Assembly (NCBI RefSeq): GCF_008831285.2
Contig: NC_045148.1
Span: 12,779,183-12,843,182 of the forward strand
DNA length: 64,000 bases
Reading direction: 5' to 3'
Origin: Nymphaea colorata
Lineage: Eukaryota > Streptophyta > Magnoliopsida > Nymphaeales > Nymphaeaceae
Below are positions 1 to 10,234 of the stretch, piece by piece. Position 1 is the stretch's first letter. The number at the start of each line of letters is the position of its first letter. A program made the position numbers and the translations under genes. The notes beneath the pieces were generated by a model. The model saw nothing but the letters and a program-made list of their open reading frames with translations. It ran no database searches and was not told where the DNA came from.

Positions 1-781
1 AATGTCCCAACTTGTTACAATGACTACAACGTCGAACAAGACGTTGTCCAGTCCCTGAGGCACGGCTAACAAACGCTGAGGGGGAACTCCCATGGCTGAA
101 GTCAATATGCATAACTTGGCGACGTTGTTCCTCAAATTCCACCCGGGCATACACCTCCTCAATCCCAGGGATCTCGTCACAATTGAGAATTTGGCTCCTA
201 ATAGATTCAAATTCATCACGTAAGCCTCCAAGGAAAGTAAAAAGTCCGGTCCATCCATTCTTTTTCCCAGTACAAGACATGATCAGAACCACAATGCCAG
301 TCACCATTCACATGGTAGTCTAGTTCCTCCCATTTAGTCTTCAGGGCTGGAAAGATGCTACAGACAAGTCACCCTGTGTAAGAGAGAATATGCTACGTTT
401 GATTTGGTACGTACGCAATACTCTCTTCTTACGGCCATACATTCGCGCAAGCACAGTCCACATGTCATATGCAGTCGATTTACGCAAGATCAGAGGCTGA
501 ATATCGGCGGTCACAGAACTAATGATCCATACTTTAACTTGACTATCTTCCAATGCCCAAGTCACCCATCGCGGATCCGTTTTAGAAGGTGCAGGTTTCT
601 CCCCAGTAATATAGGACAGGCGACCGCGGCTGGTAATCCCGATTTCTAGGGCAACAGACCAAGAGAGATAGTTGTCTTTGTTCAGCCGGATGGAGGTGAC
701 TTGAACAGGCAAGTTCTCGCTCTTGGTATTACTGCCTGTGTCAAACGCAACATCTATCTTGGGAGTCATCTCTTCTGCCAT
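1..781 (-). pseudogene. Copia gag, frameshifted and partial
   Basis: The gag start is the ATG at 779-781 (MAEEM). The product aligns with the gag at 3535: conserved stretches include NKDNYLSW, DPRW and YDMWTVLARMYGRKKR. Near 341-360 a small indel removes the reading frame. Past it, the minus strand in another frame still encodes the rest of gag (DWHCGSD, RDEFESIRSQI) up to a CCHC zinc knuckle at about 1-60. The knuckle would bind nucleic acid during virus-like particle assembly. The gene cannot make full Gag. Confidence 0.85.
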
Positions 782-1043
782 CACAATCACCAAAGAGACG
801 CAATACCTAGCACAAGGAGACGCGGCACCAGTACTAGAGACGACAGACAAGAGGCGGCGGAGGCGGAAGAATCACTGGCGGCGGCGGGAAAAACTTGACG
901 GCGACGGCGGTGGCGGAGAAGCGCTGGCGGCGATGGCGACGGTGACGCAAGGAGAAACAGCGGCGGAAAAACGACGGCGGCGGCAATAGAAACACCAGCA
1001 GCGGCGGAAACACACGATCACAGAGCAACTCCCACACGCGCTG

Positions 1044-1055
1044 GCTCTGATACCA
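1044..1055 (-). promoter_or_regulatory. tRNA-Met primer-binding site
   Basis: On the minus strand this reads TGGTATCAGAGC, the usual plant Copia sequence complementary to the 3' end of initiator Met-tRNA. It starts directly after the LTR. Confidence 0.9.
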
Positions 1056-1342
1056 TGTAGAAATATGCAACGGAAGAGAGAAACAGAGAAGGAACACACG
1101 ATGTACGTAGAAAACCTCAAGAAGAGGTGAAAAACCACGAAGAAGCTCTAACCTAGGGGCAAAACCTCAACCCTAGGAGAGAGAAAATTATATCCACTTA
1201 ATCAACAAATTTACAATAGGTGGAGATTATAAGAGAGAGAGGTAGAGAGCCCGCCTAGGGTACCAAGCCAGCCTCGGTATCCGCTGCCCATGGGACCGGG
1301 TCCATGTCCAGACGCGGTTCCCTATTACAAGATATTCTAACA
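1056..1342 (-). repeat. 5' LTR of the minus-strand Copia element
   Basis: The repeat runs TG...CA on the minus strand (TGTTAGAATATC at its start, TTTCTACA at its end). It directly abuts the primer-binding site at 1044-1055. It keeps the same order of blocks as the LTR at 2996-3273, with scattered changes and small indels. Confidence 0.85.
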
Positions 1343-1660
1343 TTTACCATGTTGTTTTTACAGAAGCTATTTTTTATTGGATTTTAAATTGTTGGCTGGA
1401 ACTGTTTTTTCATGTTAGAAGGCTGCAAAGGATTCAAAGGTCATGTGATTCTAATTTTAGAATTTTGATTCTCTTTAAATCAAACATGCCATTTTTAATT
1501 CTGGAATCAAAATTCCAAGCCCTCAAACACTACACAAAGTTGGAATTGGATGGAATTAGAATTTTCATTCCGAATTCAATTTCAGGTCGAATTTTGATTT
1601 TGGAATTTTGATTCCAGAATGAAAAGTCCCAAGCCATCAAACGCCCCCTTGGAGTAACCA
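1343..1660. other. Short spacer with MITE-like AT-rich repeat
   Basis: No gene is seen. About 1420-1655 holds several inverted and direct copies of a GGAATTTTGATTCC-like motif and a terminal piece reading CCATCAAACGCCCCC. This resembles the ends of plant MITEs that start GGGGGCGTTTGATGG. I could not define both ends or a target duplication. Confidence 0.35.
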
Positions 1661-2197
1661 TTGTGCTCCTCGCTTGAACTGCCACGTTTTCAGGATTCAC
1701 CACTTGTATATTCTCGTCGTCATGTCTCTGATCATGGACCTTTCACATCTCCTCCTAAGGTAAGTATTCCACGCATGATAATGCTCCAAATATTCCAATC
1801 CCAGATGATGATCTCCTTATTTCCATTCAAAAAGGTACAAGACAGTGCACCGTGCATCCTATTTTTAAGTTTGTAACAACAAAGAGACCGGGCAAGAGTA
1901 TGCAAGAGTATGCAAGAGTTTATCTCTGTCTTATCCGCCACTACAGTTCCCATAAATCATCAACATGCTTTGTTAGATCCTAAGTGGAGACAGGCCATGC
2001 AGGACGCAATGGAAGCGCTGATATCTAGAGGCACACAGGATCTTGTCTCTCCCCCCTCTACTGCAGACATTGTTGGCTACAAATGAGTCTTCAACATCAA
2101 ATATCATTCCACCGGCACAGTTGAGAGATATAAAGCCCGCTTAGTAGCAAATGGGTATACTCAAACTTACAGGGTCGACTTCTTTGATACCTGGGTC
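1661..2197 (+). pseudogene. Old Copia pol, segment 1 (integrase tail to early reverse transcriptase)
   Basis: Plus-strand remnants of a second, unrelated Copia. Recognisable pieces are SRRHVSDHGP in the pre-RT linker, then DPKWRQAMQDAMEAL, GTVERYKARLVANG and VDFFDT of the reverse transcriptase N-terminus. A TGA at 2084-2086 replaces the conserved Trp before VFNIKY, and further frameshifts are present. The reading breaks off at 2197, where a hAT derivative is inserted, and resumes at 8177. A 21-bp tandem duplication of the VDFFDT region (2172-2192, continuing across the insertion) predates the insertion. Gag, protease and the 5' LTR are missing. Confidence 0.8.
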
Positions 2198-2995
2198 CAA
2201 TGTTATCTGTATCGTACGATACGGACGCGTATCGTACGATATGCCTATGATACACGATACGGCAGTGTATTGTAGGTGTATCGCCCGTATCATGCGATAC
2301 GGGCGATACACCCTCGTATCGTACGATACAGGGAAATTTTTAAAAAAGGGGCCCCGACGTCCCCTTTTTTGTGTCTTCTTGTATATACGCTTTTCTCTAT
2401 CTCTCTTTTCTTGTTTCTAAACACTTCAAGAGACGTGGGAGGGAGAGATTTTCCTCATTTGCATCAAGTTTTGCCCGTGAGAAAAGGTTTCTTTCTCATA
2501 GAGGGCACGGTGGGAAGCTTGGAGAAATAGGGTATTTTGGTTTTTTGGTGACATTCCATTTGCAACAGAAGGGATAGAAGAAGCACTTAATGAAGAAAAT
2601 GAAGATGATGATGCATATGACGATTGACGAGGCTTTTTGTTGAATCATGAAAGATGATAACTATGTCTATATGTTTTGATTTCTAAACTTATGAATTGTG
2701 ATGTAATCAATTACTCTTCGGCTGCTTAGTATGTTATTTGATTTTTGAATGTCTGTTTTCTTATTTTGGAATGTGTTGTTCATATTCATACTTCATACTT
2801 TCATAGTTCATACTTCATATACATGAATAATGAATGTTCCTTTAAATACATTTTTCTTGATTTTTTCTGATTTTTGCTTTTTTTTTCTGATTTTTTAGAT
2901 TTTTCTATTTTTTATATTTTTTATAATTTTTAATATTTTTTACAAATTAAAAAATTAATTTTACGATACGTTACGATACATTTACGATACGTTAC

Positions 2996-3273
2996 TGTTA
3001 ACATATCATGTGTAGGGAACCGGGTCTGGATCCAGACCCGGTCCCATGGGCACGGGTACCGAGAGTGGCTCGGTACCCTAGGCGTTTTTCCCTCTTATTT
3101 AATCTCACTTATAGTGTAATTGTTGATTAAGTGATATAAGATTTTCTCTCTCCTAGGGTTGCGGTTGTGCACCTAGGTTAGAGCTTCTCCGTGGTTTTTC
3201 ACCTCTCTTTGAGGTTTTCCACGTATATTGTGTGTTCCTTCTCTTTCTCTCCATCTTGGTGTGTGTTTCTACA
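2996..3273 (+). repeat. 5' LTR of young Copia
   Basis: 278 bp, starting TGTTAACATATC and ending TTTCTACA. It matches 7827-8104 at all but one position by eye. It should hold the element promoter and the start of the RNA. Confidence 0.95.
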
Positions 3274-3285
3274 TGGTATCAGAGC
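3274..3285 (+). promoter_or_regulatory. tRNA-Met primer-binding site
   Basis: TGGTATCAGAGC lies directly after the 5' LTR and is complementary to the 3' end of initiator Met-tRNA. It primes minus-strand DNA synthesis. Confidence 0.93.
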
Positions 3286-3534
3286 CAACGCGTGAGAGAT
3301 CGTTGGTGTGATAGTCGTGTTTCCGCCGTTTTTTTCCTCTGCCACTTCAGCGCCGCCGTCGCCCACTTCAGCGCCGCCGCCGTCCCGCGCCGCCGTCGCC
3401 CACTTCAGCGCCGCCGCCGTCCCGCGCCACCGCTGCCCACCGCCGTCGCTCTCTCCCGCACCGCCGCCGTCCAGCGCCGCTGCCTCTTGTTTGTCGTCTC
3501 TGGTGCTGGGTATTCTTTCTCCTTGGTGATTGTG

Positions 3535-4203
3535 ATGGCCGAGGAGATGTCCCTCAAGATCGATGATGCCCTAGACTCGGGCAGCAATACCAAGAGCGAG
3601 ATCTTGCCTGTTCAAGTCACCTCCATCCGGCTGAACAAGGATAACTATCTCTCTTGGTCGGCTGCCCTAGAAATTGGGATAACCAGTCGTGGTCGCCTGC
3701 CCTACATCACTGGGGAGAAGCCTGCACCTTCAAAAACTGATCCGCGATGGGCTACTTGGACGTTGGAAGATAGTCAGGTTAAAGTATGGATTATTAGTTC
3801 TGTTTCTGCAGATATTCAGCCTTTGATCTTGCGTAAATCGACTGCCTACGACATGTGGACTGTGCTTGCACGGATGTATGGCCGTAAGAAGAGAGTATTG
3901 CGTACGTACCAAATCAAACGTAGCATATACTCTCTTAAACAGGGTGACTTGTCTGTAGCCGCTTTCTTTGCAGCCCTAAAGACTAAGTGGGAGGAACTTG
4001 ACTATCATGTGAATGATGACTGGCACTGTGGGTCTGATCATGCCTTGTACTGGGACAAAGAGTGGATGGATCGGACGTTTCTTTTCCTCTGAGGCTTACG
4101 CGATGAATTTGAATCCATTAGGAGCCAAATTCTCAATTGTGACGAGGTCCCCGGAATTGAAGAGGTGTATGCCCGTGTGGAATCTGAGGAACAGCGTCGA
4201 TAG
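3535..4203 (+). pseudogene. gag region of young Copia, with two in-frame stops
   Basis: Gag starts at the ATG at 3535 (MAEEMSLKIDD); upstream codons in the same frame are leader sequence rich in Pro and Arg codons. It holds the Copia-type gag core (NKDNYLSW near the start, then YDMWTVLARMYG and LKTKWEEL). The frame is closed by TGA at 4090-4092 and TAG at 4201-4203, yet the same frame continues unchanged on both sides of each. Both stops could be single C-to-T changes (from CGA and CAG). The zinc knuckle lies past the second stop. Gag would form the cytoplasmic virus-like particle; this copy can make only a truncated product. Confidence 0.9.
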
Positions 4204-5868
4204 GTGATGCATATTGACACCAGTCAGGGGAGTTCTCCTTCAGCCTTTGTTAGTCGTGCTTCTGGGATTGGACAGCGTCCTGTTCGGCGGTGTAGCCATT
4301 GCAACAAATCAGGACATTCTGTTGATTTTTGTTGGGATCTTCATCCTGAGAGGCGGCTTGTCCGGGGTCGTCCTCCTTCTAGCCGCCGGAGTCCTTCTGT
4401 GCCTGAACCTAGTCAGAGTAGTCCTTCAAATGTTGCCAAATCTAAGCTTTCCTCCGATCAAATCAAAGAACTGCAAGTGTATATCAGCCGGCTGTCTACT
4501 ACTCAGGAGGATACTTCCACATCTGAGGGGGCTAAGTTAGCCCAAGCTCTCGTGGCCACTAGTGACCAAGGTAATTCCTCACATGGTCATTGGATTGTTG
4601 ACAGTGGTGCTACGCATCATATGACAGGGAACCCTAAGATGTTCCAAGAATACAAATTGTCTTCGGGGCAGCAACGTGTATCTATGGCTGATGGTTCTTC
4701 TATCTCTGTGGCTGGAAAAGGGAGTTTGTCCTTGTTAAATAAATACTGTCTTCATAATGCTCTTCATGTTCCCAATATTCCTGTGAATTTGTTATCTGTC
4801 AGCAGTATTACTAAAGAGCTCAACTGTAATCTGATCTTTTCTGCTGATCGGTGTTTTCTGCAGGACTTGGTGACGGGGCAGAAGATTGGGATTGGTTCGG
4901 CTATTGATGGACTCTACAGACTGCCTGTGCAGGTTGCATCCGCTCTTATTTCAGCCACTAGTGGACAGTTGTCAGGCATGGAAGACAGATCTACTATTAT
5001 GCGATGGCACGAGCGGCTTGGTCATCTTCCGTTTCCATTGATTAAGAAGTTGTTTCCTAGTTTGTTTCATTCTGTTTCCATGGACTCCTTCACCTGTGAA
5101 GTGTGTCAGTTAGCTAAACATGTTAGGGCCTCGTACCATATTTCATTCAATAAAACCACTCGTACATTTGTTTTGGTTCATTCTGATGTTTGGGGTCCTT
5201 CGGGAGTACCCACTTGTCGTGGTTTTCATTACTTTATGACCCTTATTGATGATTACTCTCGTTGTACGTTCGTGTATCTGTTGAAAGAACGTAGTGAAGT
5301 TCCCGTTATTGTCAAAAATTTTGTGGCCTTTGTTGAGACTCAGTTTCAGACGTCTGTCCAAGCTTTTCGCACCGATAATGCTCGAGAGTATGTCTCTCAA
5401 TCCCTAGATGATTTCTTGAAGAGCAAGGGTATTGTCCATGAAACGTCATGTAGTTACACACCTCCCCAAAATGGCGTGGTTGAACGAAAGAATCGCCATT
5501 TGCTTGATGTTACCCAGGCTCTTCTGTTCCATCGACAGGTTCCCAAGCGCTACTGGGGTGATGCGCTTCTCACTAGTGCCCACCTTATCAACCGTATGCC
5601 TACCCGTGTGTTGCAGGGCCATTCCCCGTACTCTATGCTTTGGCCTTCTCAGAATCCCTGGCCTCTTACTCCTCGGGTGTTCGGGTGTGTCTGTTTTGTT
5701 CATGACCATAGTCCCACCCTCAAGAAACTTGATCCTCGGTCTGTCAAGGCTGTCTTCCTGGGGTATTCCTCCACTCAGAAGGGATACAATGTGTTGATCC
5801 TACCACCTCTAAAGTCTATGTTTCCCGGGACGTCACCTTTCATGAACATGAGGCATACTTTCATGTGA
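4204..5868 (+). pseudogene. pol part 1: zinc knuckle, protease, integrase
   Basis: The order is a CX2CX4HX4C knuckle (CSHCNKSGHSVDFC) about 30 residues in, the aspartic protease motif DSGATHH, the GAG-pre-integrase region (RLGHL, CEVCQLAKH) and the integrase core. The integrase acidic residues lie in SDVWGP, FRTDNAREY and NGVVERKNR. The C-terminal part is normal up to FLGYSSTQKGY. A single missing base near 5787-5789 then shifts the frame, and the reading ends at 5868 after a nonsense tail. The correct frame resumes in the segment from 5865. Protease cuts the polyprotein and integrase inserts the cDNA. Confidence 0.92.
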
Positions 5869-7832
5869 ATCCTCTTCAGGGGGAGTATCTAGGACACAGT
5901 AGTGAAGAGTATTCCTCAAATCAGTTGATTCAGTTTACGGATTTCTTGGATTACAAGGCCAGTGAAAGTGTGGCAGACACAGTCAGAGATGATAGAGACC
6001 GTCACATGGACGAGGGTCTTGATGATAATCAGCCTACAGCCCGTGATCATTTGTTTGGCCAGGTGTACAGAAGGAAGAAGACAGATGTGATTGAAAATGT
6101 TGATGTAACCAATCCCAATCCTGTGAGCTCCCCGGATGACCCAAGTCTAATCAATGAAGAGCTTCCTATAGCCCTGCGCAAGGGCACCAGGTCTTGCACT
6201 TCTCATCCTATTCAGAGATTTGTCTCTTATGCGAAATTGAGTAAGGATTACAAATGCTTTATAACATCCTTGTCTAAGTCTGTTATTCCCAGGTGTGTGG
6301 AAGATGCTAGAGAGGATCCTAAATGGCTACAGGCCATGACAGAGGAGATGAATGCCTTGGCAAAGAATGACACTTGGGAAGTTGTGGATATTCCCAAAGG
6401 GACTCATTTAGTTGGTTCAAAGTGGGTGTTCAATGTGAAGTACAAACCAGATGGTACTGTGGAAAGGTATAAGGCTCGGCTTGTTGCAAAGGGGTTCAGC
6501 CAGAAATATGGTATTGATTATCTTGAAACCTTTGCCCCTGTTGCCAAACTGAAAACTGTGAGGGTCATATTAGCACTTGCCGTGAAAAAGGGGTGGAGCA
6601 TGGATCAACTTGATGTTAAGAACGCATTCTTGAATGGCAATCTAGAAGAAGAGGTCTATATGAGTATGCCTCCTGGATATGTTCAAAGCGGAAAATGTTG
6701 TCATCTTAAGAAAGCCTTGTATGGATTAAAGCAGTCTCCTAGAGCATGGTTTGAAAGACTGAGAATAGTGATGAAGACAAATGGATACAAACAGGGAAAT
6801 GGTGATCACACCCTATTCATTAAGCAGAGAGATGGCCTGGTGAGTCTTCTTCTTGTGTATGTTGATGATATGATAGTCACAGGTGACGATGAAGAAGAGA
6901 AAAAGAAGATGAAGGAGAGGTTAGCTGCTGAATTTGATCTTAAAGATTTGGGTAAACTAAGGTACTTTCTGGGGATAGAGATTGCTCGGTCAGAGACATG
7001 GCTGGTTATGAGCCAAAGGAAATACACTCTGGATCTTCTAAAGGAGACAGGCAAACTTGGATGCAGACCCTTTCAAACTCCAATGGAGTCTGGTACAAAG
7101 ATAAGCATCAAAACTGGCAACATCCTAGATGAAGAAGGAAAAGGGCGGTATCAGAGGCTGGTTGGTAAGCTCATCTATCTTACTCTTACTCGCCCTGATA
7201 TTACTTATGCTGTGAATGTGTTGAGTCAGTTTATGCATGCTCCTACTGATTGTCACTGGAAGAGTGCAGAAAGAGTGTTGGGGTACCTAAAGAATAACCC
7301 AGGAAAAGGATTACTCTATACTCAGCAAGACCAACTTAATATTGAAGGATACTCTGACGCAGATTGGGCCGGATGTACTGATACTAGGAGGTCTACCACA
7401 GGGTACTGCATCTTTCTGGGAGGTAACCTGGTTGTATGGAGAAGTAAGAGGCAGGAAGTGTGCTCTAGATCCAGTGATGAGGCTGAATACAGGGCTGTGG
7501 CTATGGGAGTTACAGAAATGTTATGGTTAAAGATTCTCCTAGCAGATATTGGTGTTGAAACAGAAGAGAAGATGAGGATGTACTGCGACAACAAGTCTGC
7601 AATTAATCTTGCGAATAATCCCGTTTTGCATGACAGAACTAAACATGTGGAGATTGATCGCCACTTCATACGGGAACGCATAGATTCAAAGGAGTTGATC
7701 CTACCTTATATGAAGTCTGAAGATCAAATTGCAGATGTTCTAACCAAAGCCTTATGTACATCTCAATTCGAGAAAAATGTAAGCAAGCTAGGCATGTTTG
7801 ACATGTATGCCAAGCTTGAGGGGGAGTGTTAA
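5865..7832 (+). pseudogene. pol part 2: reverse transcriptase and RNase H
   Basis: One open frame covers the rest of pol. Reverse transcriptase motifs are WVFNVKYKPDGT, RLVAKGFSQ, QLDVKNAFLNG and the catalytic YVDDMIV. RNase H follows, with YSDADWAG, STTGYC, the acidic residue in YCDNKSA and the HVEIDRHFIRE block. The stop TAA at 7830-7832 overlaps the first bases of the 3' LTR, as is usual in Copia. The enzymatic motifs look intact; only the upstream shift separates this from the rest of pol. The first codons here are the tail of the integrase domain, so the segment has no natural start of its own. Confidence 0.92.
7813..7826 (+). promoter_or_regulatory. Polypurine tract of young Copia
   Basis: The purine-rich run AGCTTGAGGGGGAG ends directly at the 3' LTR. 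It is the primer for plus-strand DNA synthesis. Confidence 0.85.
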
Positions 7833-8104
7833 CATATCATGTGTATGGAACCGGGTCTGGATCCAGACCCGGTCCCATGGGCACGGGTACCGAGAGTGGC
7901 TCGGTACCCTAGGCGTTTTTCCCTCTTATTTAATCTCACTTATAGTGTAATTGTTGATTAAGTGATATAAGATTTTCTCTCTCCTAGGGTTGCGGTTGTG
8001 CACCTAGGTTAGAGCTTCTCCGTGGTTTTTCACCTCTCTTTGAGGTTTTCCACGTATATTGTGTGTTCCTTCTCTTTCTCTCCATCTTGGTGTGTGTTTC
8101 TACA
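7827..8104 (+). repeat. 3' LTR of young Copia
   Basis: 278 bp and identical to the 5' LTR except for T at 7846. It is followed by the target repeat GTTAC at 8105-8109, after which the hAT derivative continues to 8168. Confidence 0.95.
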
Positions 8105-8176
8105 GTTACGATACGGCATATAGGTCGGCCCGACTGATACGCGATACGATACGCCAATGATAACATTGCCTGGGTC

Positions 8177-9482
8177 GACTTCTTTGATACCTTTCCTCTG
8201 GTTGTTGAACTCGGTACTATTCAGTTGGCCATTGTTGTGGCGGTACATTATGATTGGCCTATGTTTGTCTCAACTTGACGGTAAAAATGTTTTTATTTAT
8301 GGTGATTTGTCTGAGTCTGTTTATATGCAGCAACCACTTAGTTTCGAAAGACGAGGAGTGTGGGAAACCATGCAAATTAAGAAAAGCAATACATGGACGC
8401 AAGCAGAGCCCTAGGGCATAGTTTCAGAAATTATATGAAGTTGTATCGGTATTTGGATTCCAATTGGATTCCAACGATCTCCATCAGATCATTCTCTATT
8501 TATTGAAAGGGGTTCAAAAGGTAAGGGGTAATGGTAGTATACATTGATGACATTATATTAACTGGCAGTTGTGAAAAGGAAATTGTTGAAACAAAGGAGT
8601 ACCTACAAAAAACACTTTGTTACTAAGGATCTTAGTCTTCTTAGGTACTTCTTAGGAATAGAAGTTGTGAGGAGTAGAGAAAACATTGTTCTTTCACAAA
8701 GGAAATATGTTCTTGATTTGCTTCAGGAGACAAGGATGCTTGGTGCTAAACCTGAAAATATTCCTATGAATCCTCGACTTCATTTATGTGATAAGGATTC
8801 CTCGAACAAACACACAACAAATCATATTGTTCATTGATTGGAACTCTTATATGTTAGTGTGGCATGCCCTGATATCTCTCTTGCCATGAGAAAGCTAAGT
8901 CAGTTTATGGGAAAACCAAGAAAGGTTCATTGGGAAGTTGCACTGATGAACCTCAAATACCTCAAATCTGCTACAGGGAAAGGACTATTATTTCAAAAAA
9001 GAGATTCTCTTGACGTGATGGACTACACAAATGCCGATTATGCTAGATTAGTTGAGGATAGAAAATATTCTGTATTTTTTTTGCAAGAAACCTGATCACT
9101 TGGAAAAGAAAAAAACAGAATGTGGTAGCCAGGACGAGTGCAGAATCAAAGTATAGAGCTATAGCTCAAACTACTGCTGAGATGATTTAGGTAAAGATGA
9201 TTCTTACTAGCTTGCTGCTTGGGAGTTCAAATCTCTCTTTCAATGAGGATGCTATGTTACAATAAAGTTGCTACCGACATTGCCAATAATCTTGTCTTCC
9301 ATGAAAGGACAGCATATTGAGATAGATTGTCATTACATCAGAGATATGGTGAAGGATAAAATATTTCTACTACTCATGTCCCTACCGAAGATCAAGTTGC
9401 TGATGTATTTACCAATCTATATATTTACAAAATGTTCTGACAAGCTGAGCACGTTCGATATATGCTCCAGCTTGAGGGGGAG
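8177..9482 (+). pseudogene. Old Copia pol, segment 2 (reverse transcriptase to RNase H)
   Basis: This continues the pol broken at 2197. In order it shows DTFPLV, VFIYGDLSESVYM, the catalytic YIDDIILTG (about 8538-8564), LRYFLGIEVVRS, SQRKYVLDLLQET, then RNase H blocks (TNADYA, RTSAESKYRAIA, IEIDCHYIR). Many frameshifts and stops are present. It ends in a polypurine tract AGCTTGAGGGGGAG at 9469-9482, immediately before its 3' LTR. It is far more decayed than the element nested upstream. Confidence 0.88.
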
Positions 9483-10095
9483 TGTCGTGAGAAAATAAAT
9501 AAAACAACATGGATAGCATTTTGCAATCTTTGTCATGGTACTACTATAAAGGCAGCGTACATGTACTGGTCAAGTACGATACCGGTACTGGTACTATCCC
9601 GGATACCTCTTGGGTACTGATCAAACAGTACCAAATACGGTCAACGTACCTAGGACCTGATCCGTCCGATTTAGGACTCGGTCAAAGTTGACAGAGTCCT
9701 TTCCTATCCAAAATTTAGGATTTCAGTTTTGTTCTTTTACACCATTTACACTTAGGAAACACATATAGAGCTGCGTTTTCAAATTTTTTCAATAGTTTCT
9801 TCTTTAGAAGCTATAAATTTTGAATTATGAATGTATTATTTTGTTTGAATTCTTATTTTATATCATAGTCGTACCCAAGTTTTTTGAAAATAATCTGAAC
9901 CAGTACCCGTACCGGCACCTGTTCCCGTACCTATGTGACATAATTTGCAATTTTATTAAATAGGGAGAGTTTCAGTTTGTAATAAATGCATTTGATATAC
10001 TTAAATGTTATTTCCCTAGATCTCTATTTAAGTGAGAGGAAGGAATAATCTAAAAAAGGGTTTCACTCTCTCTCTCTCTCTATGTGTGACATGTT
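9483..10095 (+). repeat. 3' LTR of old Copia (right end uncertain)
   Basis: It starts TGTCGTGAG directly after the polypurine tract. The piece before the inserted hAT element (9483-9527) and the piece after it (9944 onward) together form the LTR. The second piece has a short CT repeat near 10064-10080. I cannot find the 5' LTR, so the right end near 10095 is a guess. Confidence 0.6.
9528..9943. mobile_element. Non-autonomous hAT-like element with GTAC-rich ends
   Basis: 416 bp flanked by the exact 8-bp repeat TTTGCAAT (9520-9527 and 9944-9951). The ends are imperfect inverted repeats, CTTTGTCATGGTAC and, from the other side, TTATGTCACATAGGTAC. Subterminal copies of GGTAC and its palindrome GTACCGGTAC are dense. 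No coding sequence is seen. It sits in the 3' LTR of the old Copia. It resembles the elements at 12747, 22511 and 53226. Confidence 0.85.
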
Positions 10096-10234
10096 TTTTA
10101 TAGAAAACATAATTTTTCTGGACTCTTTATTTTTTCCTGACCTTTTCTCCAATTGTTATTATTTTTTTCAATTACTTTGAATTTTTTGACATTAAAAAAA
10201 TTAAATTTACAAGTTTTTATGGATATGTTACAAG

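Larger units (their letters stand above)
1..1342 (-). mobile_element. Ty1/Copia LTR retrotransposon, 5' part, cut by window edge
   Basis: A minus-strand Copia element enters from the left edge. Read on the minus strand, the order is 5' LTR, a primer-binding site complementary to initiator Met-tRNA, then gag. It belongs to the same family as the intact plus-strand copy at 2996-8104: gag is closely alike and the primer site is identical. Its LTR is clearly diverged from that copy (287 against 278 bp, many substitutions), so it is an older insertion. The base after the LTR is 1343; the matching target duplication lies outside the window. Confidence 0.9.
2996..8104 (+). mobile_element. Young, structurally complete Ty1/Copia retrotransposon
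   Basis: A full-length element of 5109 bp: LTR, tRNA-Met primer site, gag, protease, integrase, reverse transcriptase, RNase H, polypurine tract, LTR. A 5-bp target duplication GTTAC flanks it at 2991-2995 and 8105-8109. The two 278-bp LTRs differ at a single base by eye (G at 3015, T at 7846), so insertion was recent. The gag-pol frame nevertheless carries two stops and a one-base deletion, so this copy cannot supply its own proteins. It is inserted inside the hAT derivative at 2198-8168. Confidence 0.97.
2198..8168 (+). mobile_element. Non-autonomous hAT-like element split by a Copia insertion
   Basis: Terminal inverted repeats CAATGTTAT...ATAACATTG are flanked by an 8-bp direct repeat CCTGGGTC at 2190-2197 and 8169-8176, the length typical of hAT transposition. 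Removing the Copia at 2996-8104 and one copy of its target repeat leaves about 0.86 kb. Both ends are packed with the palindrome GTATCGTACGATAC and variants, likely transposase-binding sites. The interior has no transposase, but about 2579-2627 encodes a short acidic tail (NEENEDDD) like the C-terminus of the coding hAT at 51378. This marks it as a deletion derivative of that family. Confidence 0.88.

Noticed and set aside
834-1138. Open frames on both strands across a GGCGGC-rich leader
   Set aside because: They are low-complexity leader sequence of the Copia element between the primer site and gag, without a conserved domain.
3308-3529. Pro/Ala/Arg-rich plus-strand frame before gag
   Set aside because: It is the same leader in the young Copia, an untranslated GCCGCC repeat region in another frame.
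4214-4540. 108-residue hydrophobic plus-strand frame
   Set aside because: It is a shadow of the zinc-knuckle and protease part of pol in a shifted frame.
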